Source: Micractinium sp. NFX-FRZ | Taxonomy: Eukaryota > Chlorophyta > Trebouxiophyceae > Chlorellales > Chlorellaceae | Direction: 5' to 3' | Length of the DNA: 64,000 bases | Assembly (NCBI GenBank): GCA_029339195.1 | Contig: JAPTJF010000045.1 | Location: 1-64,000, forward strand | In this document: piece by piece, positions 20,125 to 29,651 of the stretch | Position numbering within the stretch: position 1 is the first letter of the stretch | How the letters are laid out: each line of letters begins with the position of its first letter | The notes under the pieces: generated by a model | Seen by the model: only the letters and a program-made list of their open reading frames with translations | Told to the model about the DNA's origin: nothing | The model's database searches: none | Made by a program: the position numbers and the translations under genes

Positions 20125-23100
20125 ATGCAAAGGACGTTTTCCAGGAAGGGCAGAGACGCGCTACTGCAAGAGTCGCCGGCACCCGGATCGGCAAGCACAC
20201 AGCCGAAGTCAGACAGTGATCCCTTTGACGCCCTGCTAGGCGGCGAGGGCACGCAGGGCGAGACCTTTTTGCACGATCCCCGAGACCCCTTCTTTTTCGG
20301 CAGCGGCGGGCTTGAAGAGCAGCTGGTAGAAGGGGCAAACGGTCGGGGCAAAGAAGGCAGGCGCCTGAATTTGAAAGGCGGCGCGGCGGGCAGCAGCGAG
20401 CGGCGGGCGGCAGCGACAGCGGCAGCTGGCGAGGCGGCAGAAGCAGCACCACTCGATCGGCCATCAGGTGGCAAGCAGAGCGGTGCATTAGCACCAGCAG
20501 CAGCAGCCGTAGCAGCAGGAGCTGCAGCGGCTCCGCTCACAGCACCACCCGCAGCCGGCAAAGGCGCGTGCAAGGGCGGGGCGGCAGCGCGGCCCGCCGG
20601 CACAGCCAAAGGCCAGCTGACCAAGCAGCGTGCGCCCGTCAAGCCCACAGCATCGCTGCTGTCGCAGCGCAACCCCAGTGCCAGCACCCAGCAGAAGCAG
20701 CAGCAGGGGCAGGACAAGGGAGCGGGCAGCACGCAAGCAGCGGCGGCCGCAGGCGAGCGCAAGGCGCGCCCCTCGGTGCGCAGCCGGCCTGCCGAAGGGA
20801 ACGGGGCGGTGACAGAAAAGGTGGAAGGGCCCACAGCTAGAACAGCAGCAGGCGCAGCAGGGTCTCCAGGGAAGCGCAAGGTGCCTGGAGCAGCGGCAGC
20901 AGCGGCAGCACGTGAGGAGTCGCCAAGCAAGCGAATGAAGCGGCAGGAGGGAGGCGGGGAGGCGGCCGCGCCCGCTGTGCCTTCCAGGGCGCCCGGGCAG
21001 CCGGCCGCGGCAGCTGTGCAGCGGCCAGGCGGCGGTGGGGGGCGGCTCAGCGGGGGCGCCAGGCGGGTGCCGGGCCAGGCATCTGGTGGGCTGACAGGCA
21101 GTGGGCTGCCGGCGGCGCTGCACCCGGTGTCCTCTCTGCGGGAGCAGGCGGCTGCCACCACGGTGGTGCAGGCGCAGGCGCTGGGAGAGCAGCAGAGCAT
21201 CACGTGAGCCGGCAACTGGCTGCTGTGGTGGCTGATTTCGCTGCTGCCGCCGCTGCTGCTGGTTATGACGATGATGCCGCCACTGCTGCTGGTTATGATG
21301 ATCATGCCGCCACTGCTGCTGGTTTTGATGATGCTGCCGCCACTGCTGCTGGTTTTGATGATGCTGCCGCCGCTGCTGCTGGTTTCGCCGCTGCTGCTGG
21401 TTTTGATGATCATGCCACCGCTGCTGCTGCCTAGGTGGCGGCGGAGGATGCTGCTGCCCCTGCTGCGGAGGCTGGTGGCAGATGCTGGTCGCTGGTGGGG
21501 GCTGGGCAGCGCCGCGCCTCCTCGCCCCTGCTGGCCCCACCGCCGCTGTTTGCCAGCCGAGGACGGAATGCAACAGGGGCACGCATGTGCCTGCTCCCTT
21601 GGCCCGTGCACATCCCAACCTCCTTTCCTCTCACTCATCCCTCTTGCACCCGCCAACATCCTCTTGTGCTCCTTGCTCACCTCTCTTACCCCCACCCACA
21701 GCGATGACGCTCTGTGGGCTCTGGACGGCCTGGCGTCTGGGAATGACGCCACGGCCCGCGAGTCCCTGGCCACCCTGGCGGAGATCTGCTCCTCCCGGCG
21801 CGGCCGCCTGGCGCTGCGCAGCGGGCAGCTGGCGGCAGACGTGCTGGCGGCGGCAGGTGCGCCACGTGTGTTTCGATAGATGTGCTGAGGGGCGGGAAGC
21901 TGCCTAGGGATGAAGGCTTACACTTGCTTGCAAGCCTTCTGGTGCCTGTTGTCTGCCGGCAGACGGTTCTGACCATGGGAGGTGCGCCTGTGCCTGCTCG
22001 CCTTCCGCACTGCTCAAGCGCGCTGGCGGTGGCACGCGCGTGTTCCTCCGCACGCCCGTCTGCGGCATGGCTACGCTTCTTGGCTGCGCTGCAGGCGTGC
22101 AGCGCGCTGCTGTGCCAGCGGTTGGTGCGCACGCTTTCATAAGCCGCCCCTCTTCCCTCTGTCCCTCTCCCCTGAAACGATCTCCCCTGGACGCTCCCGC
22201 TCTGCGCTCCCGCCCTATCCGCTTGTGGCCCTCGGTGCGTTGCTCCCTCCTCACATAATCCACCCCTCCGTGCCCCGCCCGCCCCGCCCCTGCAGGCTCC
22301 CTCAAGCTGGCTTCCGACCCGGTGCAGGCACTGGGCCTGGCCACCCTGCTGCTCTGCTTCTGCCAGGCGGACGCCGACGCCGCGCTGCTCGGGCGGCAGG
22401 AGGTGGCGGCGGCGGCGGCGCAGCTGCTGAAGGTGCGCACAGGCGCGGGCGGGCGCGGCCGGGGCCAGGCCCCTGCGGCTTGCCTGCTTCCGCTGATTCT
22501 GCCAGTGGGAGGCCAGACGCCACAGGCCAGCACTCTGCCCCCGCAGCCCTGCAGCAGCAGGCTCCCTCACCCCGCTCTCTCCCTGTCCTGTTGACCACTC
22601 CCGGCAGCTCTCGAACTCTCTGGATGCAAGCAGCGCCACCACCCCCGCCGCCGGCAGCAGTGCGGCCGCCAGGCTGGCAGCGGTGCTCAAGGAGCGCCCC
22701 TACTCGCTGCAGCTGCCTCCCGAGGAGCGCGGCAGCCCGCTGGCGGTGGCGCTGGCGGCACTGGCAGGTGGGGGCGGTATGGGCTGGCGGGTGCGGCTGG
22801 CAGGTGCCGCTGGCAGCGCTGGCAGGTGGGGTGGGGTGGGCTGGCGGGTGCGGCTGGCCGGTCCAGCTGGGGCGCTGGCAGGTGGGGGGGCAGACCCGGC
22901 TGGCGGTTTGGGCGGGCTGGGCTGGCGGGTGGGGGGCGGGTCAGGCGGGCGGCTGGGGGTGGCTGGGTTGGCGGGTGGGAGCAGGCCGGGCTGGCGGGCT
23001 GGTGCTTGCTTCTGGCTTGCTTGGCCGCCTGACAGCCTGACAGCTGCCCTCTACGACAGTTCCCACATCGAACCTTTTCTGCTGGGACCCTGCGCTGCAC

Positions 23101-26100
23101 GCTGACCTCAGGAAAGCATCCATTACTGGATTCAATTTGAATCTTCACTTACGTTGCACCCCCACCCCCACCCCCTGCAGATGTGCTGGACCCCTCCAAG
23201 ACCAAAACTGCACGCCGACCCGCTGAAAGCATTTACAACGTTTTGTTATTGACAAGTACTACTTTGGACCCTTGCAGATGTGCTGGACCCCTCCAAGACC
23301 GCGCTGCACGCCGACCCGCTGAAAGCGGCGCTGCGAGAGGCGGGGGTGCTGCAGGCAGCCGTGCAGGTGGGTCCCGCACCCTGCTCTGCGCCCAGCAACC
23401 GCGCCCTTGCCGCCTCCCCTGCCCCCTGCACGCTCCGCTCCCTGAGCCCCGCTTGCCTCCAACACCAGCCAGCTGAGCAGCCTTCCCGTTTGCTTCACAA
23501 ACGCACAGCGATGGCATGAGATCTCATCACTCGGCTCTACGTCCCCCCTCCCCGCCCCCCCCTTGATCTGCAGGTGGCGGCGGAGCATGCGGGGTCGCTC
23601 ACCGACACCTCTCCCACCATACAGACCGTGCGCTCGCTCTGGAGGCTGCACAAGTGAGCGGGTGCTGCAGCTGTAATGCTGATATCAACGCACGTGTGCT
23701 GCTGATGGCGGCGCAGCTGTACTGCTGCACCCGTGGCAAGGCCATTGCCATGCCGCCATGTTGTGTGCGTTGTGGCTTCGGAGGAGCGTGCCAGGTGTTG
23801 GCCTTGCCCCTGCCGCTGCACGCCGGCCGCCCCTGCCCGCCGCTGCGCCACCTGAGCGTGCCACCGTCACATCACCACTTCACATTGAGCGGCGCCATTC
23901 GTTCCCTGCTCCACGATCCCCCGCAGGGCGCTGCACCTTCTGGAGAGCGCCTGCTTTGCCTGCCCCGAGAACGAGGCGCGCCTGCTGGCGGCAACAGTCA
24001 GCACAGGCGTCCCGCCATTGGTGGCCACCTCTGGTGCGTGTGTGCAGGGGCGGCGGCCGCCGCCGCCCTGCAGCCTGGTACTAGGCAGCAGGCTGGCACT
24101 GGCTGGCTCATGCGCGTGGTGCTGCCCTGCTCGCACTACCACCACAACAGTACACAGGCGGCTTACTGTTGGCACTGGCTGGCAAACGGAGGAGGAGGGG
24201 AGCAGGCAGCCAATCCCATGGGGGCACATGCCCGCGTGCTGCCGTGCCTGATTGCCATGCCTGCCTCATCGCCTGCCTGCCTTTGCATCCCTCCCCTCCC
24301 CTGCAGGCTTTGTGGGCTGGCTGGTGCAGCAGCTGGCCCTGCTGTCGCGCCAGGCGCTCATTCCAGGCATCAAGAAGGTGGGTGGGCACATGCGGCGGGT
24401 GATTGATCCTTGTGTAAGCCATGGTGTGCATGCCGGCGCCCTTCGGTGGCGGCTGTGCTCCTGAGCCGGGGCGCAGGGGGTGCGGCTCTCTGCACCTTCT
24501 TCCTCGCAAATGTCTGGCGGTCGTGGCACATCGCCAGGCATGCCTGTCGGACGGTCAGCCTGCTGCTGCTGCTGTGTGTATCATATCACCCGCTCCCCGC
24601 ACCACTCGCCGCAACCACGGTGCCTCCCCGCCCCACCCTTCAGCCCCTCCCTCCAACCCCCGCTCGCAAGCGCAGGACTGCCTGCGTGCCCTGCTGGCCG
24701 TCCTGCTCAACGCCACCCAGAACAACCCGGCAGGGTGCGCCGCGGTGGTGGCGGCGGGGGTGCTGCAGCCGGCCGCGGCTGTGCTGGCGCAGCTGGTGCG
24801 AGGCGGCCCCAAGATGAAGGGTGAGCAGATTGTGAGACTAGGGCTGGGCCTTGGATGGGACAGCTTGGTAAATAAGGCCGGGCTAGGTGTAATGAAATGT
24901 TTGCTAGCAGGCAGGCAGCTATCTCATGCAGCTGGGCTAGCATGCGTGTCATGCTTCTTGCGGGCCATGCACGTTGTATGCTGCCGGCAGCCACATGCAT
25001 GGCAGGCATGCAAACAGTGGCGGGGGTGCTCCCAACGACATTGCAGGCGTGACGGCGGGGGAGGGGGAGCTGACTGCATGGCACGACGTGCTCAGGTGGG
25101 TGGGTGGGTCAGCTGGGAGAGGGCCGGTCCGTGCAGCCCCTGCTCATAGCCCCCGACAGCTTAACCATGCTCCTCTTGCTGCCAGCCCCACCTCGCACTG
25201 CCGCTGCGCACCTGCTACTGGCCCCGCCTGTGGTGGTGACACAACTTCCTGCAATCTCCCTCGCATTGCCCTGCAGCACCTGCCGCCTTAGTGTCCGCCA
25301 GTGTGCCTCCTTCTACACCCCTGCCGCACCCTCACTGCCCATCTTTGTACCACTGCACACCCTCCTCCTTGCATCGCCCTCTTCATCAACCCGATAGAGC
25401 CAGCTGACCCTTCCAAAGCTGACCCATTCAAACTTCAAAACTTCCTCTGCCCTGTTTCCAATTCCTGGTCTGCTTTGCAGCACCTGCATCGCCCTGTTCA
25501 TCAACCTGGTGGAGCAGGAGCCCGCCTGGCGACAGCAGCTGCGCCAGCTGGAGCTGCCGGACCCCGCGCCCGCCCCAGCCGCCACCGGCGGCGCGCGCGT
25601 GCAGCTGGTGCCGCTGCTGTGCGCGCTGCTGGCGGTGGTGGCGCCCGCGGGCGGCAGGCCGGGGGACACGCCTCGAGGTGGGGCGGGGCGGGGGGGCTGC
25701 GGTCTAGTCTGCAATTGGCGGCACGTCCGTTTCCCGGGCACTGCTCCCCCGCCCGCCAGCCATGCTGGGTGTGCTCATTGTGCCTAACAAAACTGCTCAC
25801 ATGACCCACTGTTGTGCTCATGCACATCAGCCTGCTCACCTGCCCTCCTCCCTGCACCCTGCGCCGCGCCCACCGCCACGGTTTTCGCAGCAGCAGGCCT
25901 GGCGCGGCGCGCGAGCCTGGGCAGCGGCGAGGTGACGGCGGACTGCTTGGCGATGAAGGAGGACAGGGACACCCAGTCCATGGCTGAGGTGTATGCGGCC
26001 GTGCTGCTGGGCTTCCTCATTGAGGTGGGCAGCTAGTGGGCAGCGGTGGGCATGCCAGGTGGCTGTTTGCTTCGGAGTTGTGTCTGGGAGACAGTGGGCA

Positions 26101-27057
26101 GGGGCGGCATGGCGGGTGGCTGTTTGCTTCTGTCGTAGTGGGCGGGCGGGGCATGGCAGGTAGCTGTTTGTGGTTGTTATTGGAAGGCAGTGGGCGAGAG
26201 GGGCATGCAGGGTGGCGGTCTGTTTCTGGGTTGTTAAAAAAAAGTAGTGTGCAGGAGGGCGTGCCGAGTGGCTGGGTGGATAAACTCCACGCGAGGGTTA
26301 GCTGCCTGCAAGAGGAGGGCAGCGGCACACAGTCTTTGGCAGGCCATGTTGGCCAGCTGCCTGTGGGAGGGGTGGGGCGAGCATGCGTCATATGGGTGCA
26401 GCGGAAGGGCGGTGATCGGGGCCGTTGCTGGTGCATCCAGCTGTGCTTGACCGCCCCGCCCGCCCCTTTTGCGCTTGCCCTGCTGCAGGACAGCTCCGAG
26501 GCGCGCGCACAGGCGGCTGCGCTGCTGCCGGGGCGCAGCCTGGAAGGGGTGGCGACGGCGGTGGAGCGGGCGCTCGATTTCTATGCCACCATGGGTGAGA
26601 TTTCGTGCGCTGGACACTGTGTTGCCTTCCTGCTGAGGAGGCAGGCGTCAGTTACCAACAGGTGTTTGCAGTGGTGGGCAGAGGGCAGCGGGGGTGCATG
26701 GGCTGGTTGGCAGGCGAGGTGGGGGGCCAGGGAGGGACAGCAGGTGGCTTTGGCGAGGGAGGGAAGGGTGACGAGGGAGGGAAGCGTGCAAAGACCACCA
26801 GGAGGAAGTTGTGGGCAGCAGTGGCAGCTCTTACCACGCGGTTGTGGAGTGTCTGTGAGTGCACCAAAGGTCCTCACTCTGACCTCTTGACTGCCGCCGC
26901 CGCCGCTGCTGCAGGCGCGATGACTCAAGACAACGTGCAGACGCTGAGCGCCCTGCTGGTCTCACTGCGGGCCGACAAGGCAGCAGCTGGGGCGGCAGGC
27001 ACGGGGTCAGCTGGGACTGACGAGGACAGCAGTGCGCTGAGCCCTGTACTGGACTGA
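20125..27057 (+). CDS. WAPL: WAPL-like cohesin release factor
   Basis: Fourteen exons: 20125-21203, 21702-21856, 22296-22432, 22608-22767, 23278-23366, 23574-23653, 23927-24033, 24307-24377, 24676-24820, 25047-25095, 25481-25677, 25891-26024, 26489-26594 and 26915-27057; 883 residues, all phases closing. MQRTFSRKGRD at the start recalls the MxxRTYGRR start of plant WAPL. Residues to about 360 are disordered (Ala/Gly/Ser/Lys). The WAPL helical-repeat domain then begins with DDALWALDGLASG and SLATLAEICSSRRGRLALRS. It continues through ALHLLESACFACPENEARLL, LLAVLLNATQNNPAGCAAVV, STCIALFINLVEQE and MAEVYAAVLLGFLIE. Known role: with PDS5 it opens the cohesin ring so that sister chromatids separate. 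Nuclear. Introns after exons 4 and 10 and before exon 5 hold decayed exon-junction copies; intron 1 holds a minisatellite. Confidence 0.9.
21241..21434 (+). repeat. 30-base minisatellite at the start of WAPL intron 1
   Basis: About six imperfect units of CTGCTGCTGGTTxTGATGAT plus GCTGCCGCCA, beginning some 40 bases after the exon 1 donor. Most units keep a 3n length, so the array stays open in two frames, but it contains no WAPL-like sequence. Confidence 0.85.
22811..22890 (+). repeat. two tandem copies of the WAPL exon 4 donor junction
   Basis: The end of exon 4 plus donor (GCGGCACTGGCAG|GTGGGGG, 22755-22774) recurs as GCAGCGCTGGCAG|GTGGGG around 22812-22830 and GGGGCGCTGGCAG|GTGGGG around 22868-22886. 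Spacing is about 56 bases. The following GGCTGGCGGGTGCGGCTGG is repeated too. Each copy has a usable-looking donor. Confidence 0.82.
23175..23236 (+). repeat. copy of the intron 4/exon 5 junction of WAPL
   Basis: GCAGATGTGCTGGACCCCTC, then CAAGACC and TGCACGCCGACCCGCTGAAA, repeats the functional junction and first 50 bases of exon 5 (23274-23325) nearly exactly, about 98 bases upstream. It carries a small insertion that shifts the frame. Confidence 0.93.
25371..25412 (+). repeat. decayed copy of the WAPL exon 11 start
   Basis: GCATCGCCCTCTTCATCAAC matches GCATCGCCCTGTTCATCAAC of exon 11 (25487-25506) and continues into a related CCGATAGAGCCAG tail with an in-frame stop. A further related stretch (GCATCCCCCTCTTCATCAAT, 27586-27605) lies past the end of the gene. 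Confidence 0.8.
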
Positions 27058-27700
27058 CGCAGCTGTGGGGCAGCGGGGCGGCAGCGTGTGGCGCGAGCGC
27101 CACACGCTGCCCTGCCCCCCTGGGGGTTCCTGGAAATGCTTTGCACAGAGACGACCGTACATGCATGCCCAACCTTGCGTGCTCTGCTCATGTGTACACA
27201 TGCCGTGGCACTTTGGGGCACGCACAACCATGTGAAGCACTTGGCTGCAACCAGGCCACCTGTGGTCGCACAGGCCCCCCAGAAAGAAAGCCCGGCTTGC
27301 GGCCTTGCTCTGCACCTGTGCCACATTGTTCTGGAAAGCACCCGAGCCTCCACAGCCAACTCCGATGCTCCACATACGCTGCCACTGCTACAGCTCCTGC
27401 CACTGCTACAGCTCCGCCAAGAGTGTTCACATCTGCGCCGCCATCTCTGCCGCCGCTGTCACCTGCAGCCTGCGCCCCGTCCGCCACAGTGCCCCCATGA
27501 TTTAGAAAGACTCCGACACATGCCTATCTCAGGCCGTAGAAGGCGCCATTCTGTGGGTGTCTCCAGGTACCTTCCAACTGCTCCTGCATCCCCCTCTTCA
27601 TCAATCCGTCCTGTGCACCACTGTGCACCACCCCAGCTGCACACGCATCCCCGGAACCCCTTGGCGCTCCGGCCTCCGATGCCGCTTCCCTACCCAACAG
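27058..27700. other. intergenic or 5' exon region of the secreted-protein gene
   Basis: The first exon of the following gene must lie here or further upstream, but no ATG-headed frame with a fitting donor is convincing. It contains a short direct repeat (CCACTGCTACAGCTCC, twice near 27381-27413), the hairpin above, and a WAPL exon 11-like fragment at 27586-27605. Confidence 0.4.
27080..27111 (+). other. perfect hairpin in the WAPL 3' UTR
   Basis: GGCAGCGTGTGGCGC (27080-27094) is followed after two bases by its exact reverse complement (27097-27111). The innermost pairs must open to form a loop, leaving about 13 G/C-rich pairs. It starts 23 bases after the WAPL stop. It may be a 3' UTR structure or transcript-end element. 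Confidence 0.7.
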
Positions 27701-29285
27701 GCCCGCTGCCTGCTGCTGACAGCGTTGGCGACACTCACACTGCTGGGTGCCTGCTCGGCTTCCCGCCTGCTCACCCAGAGAGGCCGGGCGCCCGCCCCCG
27801 AGGGGGAACCCGCTGGTGGGGCGCAGCACCACGCCCAAGTTCGGCACACCTTCTCACCTGGGATTTCCGGCCATGCACCTTGCCCACCCTGCCCTCTCAC
27901 ACAGATACCCCCCCTCCGCCGGTTCACCCACCTGTCCCACATGCAGGCCTGGGACTGCTGAACAGAACGGAGCTGGGGCTCCTGGGCCTCCCCTCCCCGC
28001 CCTGCACCCCGCTGTTCACCTGCCCGGGAGAAGGCCTCACCAGCTACGTCTGCGCTGGCTCCCCCGGCTACTTCCAGTGAGCCCCCTGCCGCTGGCCGGC
28101 AGCGATCCACTGGCAGCGCGGCCCCATGCCTTGCCTAGCCGCTGCTTTGGGGGGCGGGGGACCTGGAAGTCAGCCCGGCTCCTTCGCTGGCCCAGCGGTG
28201 GCCCTTTCGACTTGGCAGGCAGGGGATCCACTCGACCTGCACCCCCCCAGGCCTTCCCCAACCTCGCGCTGCCGCAGCTCCTGGGAGCCCACTGGCGAAA
28301 CTGCAAGGTTTGACTGCGGAGGCGGCGTGGCTGGACGCAAACCAACTCTTCCACATTCGATGGAGTGCCGTGGAGCGGGTGGTCCATCATCCCAGTGTTT
28401 AACCTGAGCTGCGGCTCAAGTGAGGGCCTATTTGACCGAGCGGTGCATGGGGGAGGTGGGAGGGCTGGGGGTGTGAGGAGGGGCTGGTGGCATGAAGGAT
28501 GGGCACCAGGAGTGACAGGTGGGCACCATGCTTCACTTGCAGCTGCCAGTAAGGCTTGCGGTGTGAGGTACGGGCACTGGGAGTGAACAATGGGCTGGTG
28601 GTGTCAGGGATGGGCACCAGATGGTTGGTCGTGCTGCATGGTGAAGTGCTCGGGCCATGGGAACTGCAATTCCTGCTCCTCGAACGCGGTCCCACCTAGG
28701 CATCATGCAATGATTGATTCAACTCTCAGGGAGACACCCACTCCCTGGCATCGCCAGTCAAGACAGCAGACGACAGCTTTGTGTATACCGGCGGCCAAGA
28801 AGACAAAGCAAGCATTCGCAAGGAGGCGCTCCGCTCCTTTGGCTGCCTGGCCGGCATCAAGGTGGGCGGGATGGAGCTTGACATGGCAGCAAGGGAGGGA
28901 AGCCTGCTGATGCCCAGCCTTGAGCCACCCCGCCAGTAGTCCTCCACTGCCTTCCCCTGCGCCGCCTCACCGCGCCTCACCCCGCCCCGCCCTGCCCGCC
29001 CCGCACCGCCCCGCATCGCCCTGCCTGGCTCTCCCGCCCCGCCCCGCCCCACTGGGCACCCTGCCCCGCCCCGCTCGCCCCAACCTGGCCTAGGCCTGGC
29101 CTGGCCCACCTTGGCGCCCCAAAAGTGAAGACTTATATGCTCGACAAATGCTCCCTGCCCTGCAGTACATCACCCGCACCGGCGTGCGTGGCGGGCAGCC
29201 TCCTGACAACTGCACCGAACCAGCTGCCGGCCAGGAGGTGCAGACCACCTACTCTGCTGTGTACACCTTTTGGCGCTGCAGCTGA
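27701..29285 (+). CDS. Cys-rich, probably secreted protein, 5' end unresolved
   Basis: Proposed exons: 27701-27815, 27947-28076, 28251-28326, 28730-28861 and 29166-29285. The first carries a signal-peptide- or anchor-like stretch (ARCLLLTALATLTLLGACSA) but no ATG, so an upstream exon is missing. The second encodes LGLLNRTELGLLG and CPGEGLTSYVCAGSPGYFQ. The fourth encodes KTADDSFVYTGGQEDKASIR. The last encodes YITRTGVRGGQPPDNCTEPA and ends AVYTFWRCS before TGA. Eight cysteines and two N-glycosylation sequons (NRT, NCT) fit a disulfide-bonded extracellular or wall protein. The donor of the third exon is the weakest point; another exon may lie in 28330-28729. Family not recognised. Confidence 0.45.
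28480..28625 (+). repeat. imperfect tandem repeat in an intron
   Basis: GGGCTGGTGGCATGAAGGAT, then GGGCACCAG, recurs as GGGCTGGTGGTGTCAGGGAT, then GGGCACCAG, about 110 bases on. A third related GTGAGGTACGGGCACTGGGA lies between. Confidence 0.6.
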
Positions 29286-29651
29286 GAGATTGAATCACGT
29301 GCATGCATGAATGCATGCATACGGCTCGTAGCAGCATCCTTGCTCTTCTTCTCTTACTGTTCAGTAAACGTCAGGTTCTGCTGCCCCTCTGAAACATACG
29401 CTTATGCTTGCTCTCGACTGTGATCTAAGGACAGCCCATTGCTCTGCCCCTGTGTGCTGGCCTCAGCCTAGGCACACATCCTGTGCACATCCAGCTCAGC
29501 TCTTGTGTGATACCCGGAGGTTACCTGTATGATTGTAATCCAGCAGTTGCAAGTAAAGCTTTCATCATTCACCACACCGATGAGTACTGATGGGTGGTGA
29601 AGGCTACTTTGCGAGCGGAGGAGCGTGGGCCAGCAACCAGTGCTGGGCACC
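29286..29651. other. intergenic, convergent 3' ends
   Basis: Between the stop of the secreted-protein gene and that of the JmjC gene. It contains a perfect palindrome GCATGCATGAATGCATGC (29301-29318). Nothing coding. Confidence 0.6.

Noticed and set aside
19920..21773. 617-codon minus-strand frame opposite WAPL exon 1
   Set aside because: Antisense shadow of a low-complexity GC-rich exon; Ser/Ala/Cys/Pro-rich, with no start context and no family motifs, while the plus strand carries a clear WAPL N-terminus.
27088..28080. 330-codon frame through the 5' part of the secreted-protein gene
   Set aside because: Only its last 44 codons match the accepted exon. Upstream it is Pro/His/Thr-rich and crosses a good acceptor, so it is mostly non-coding.
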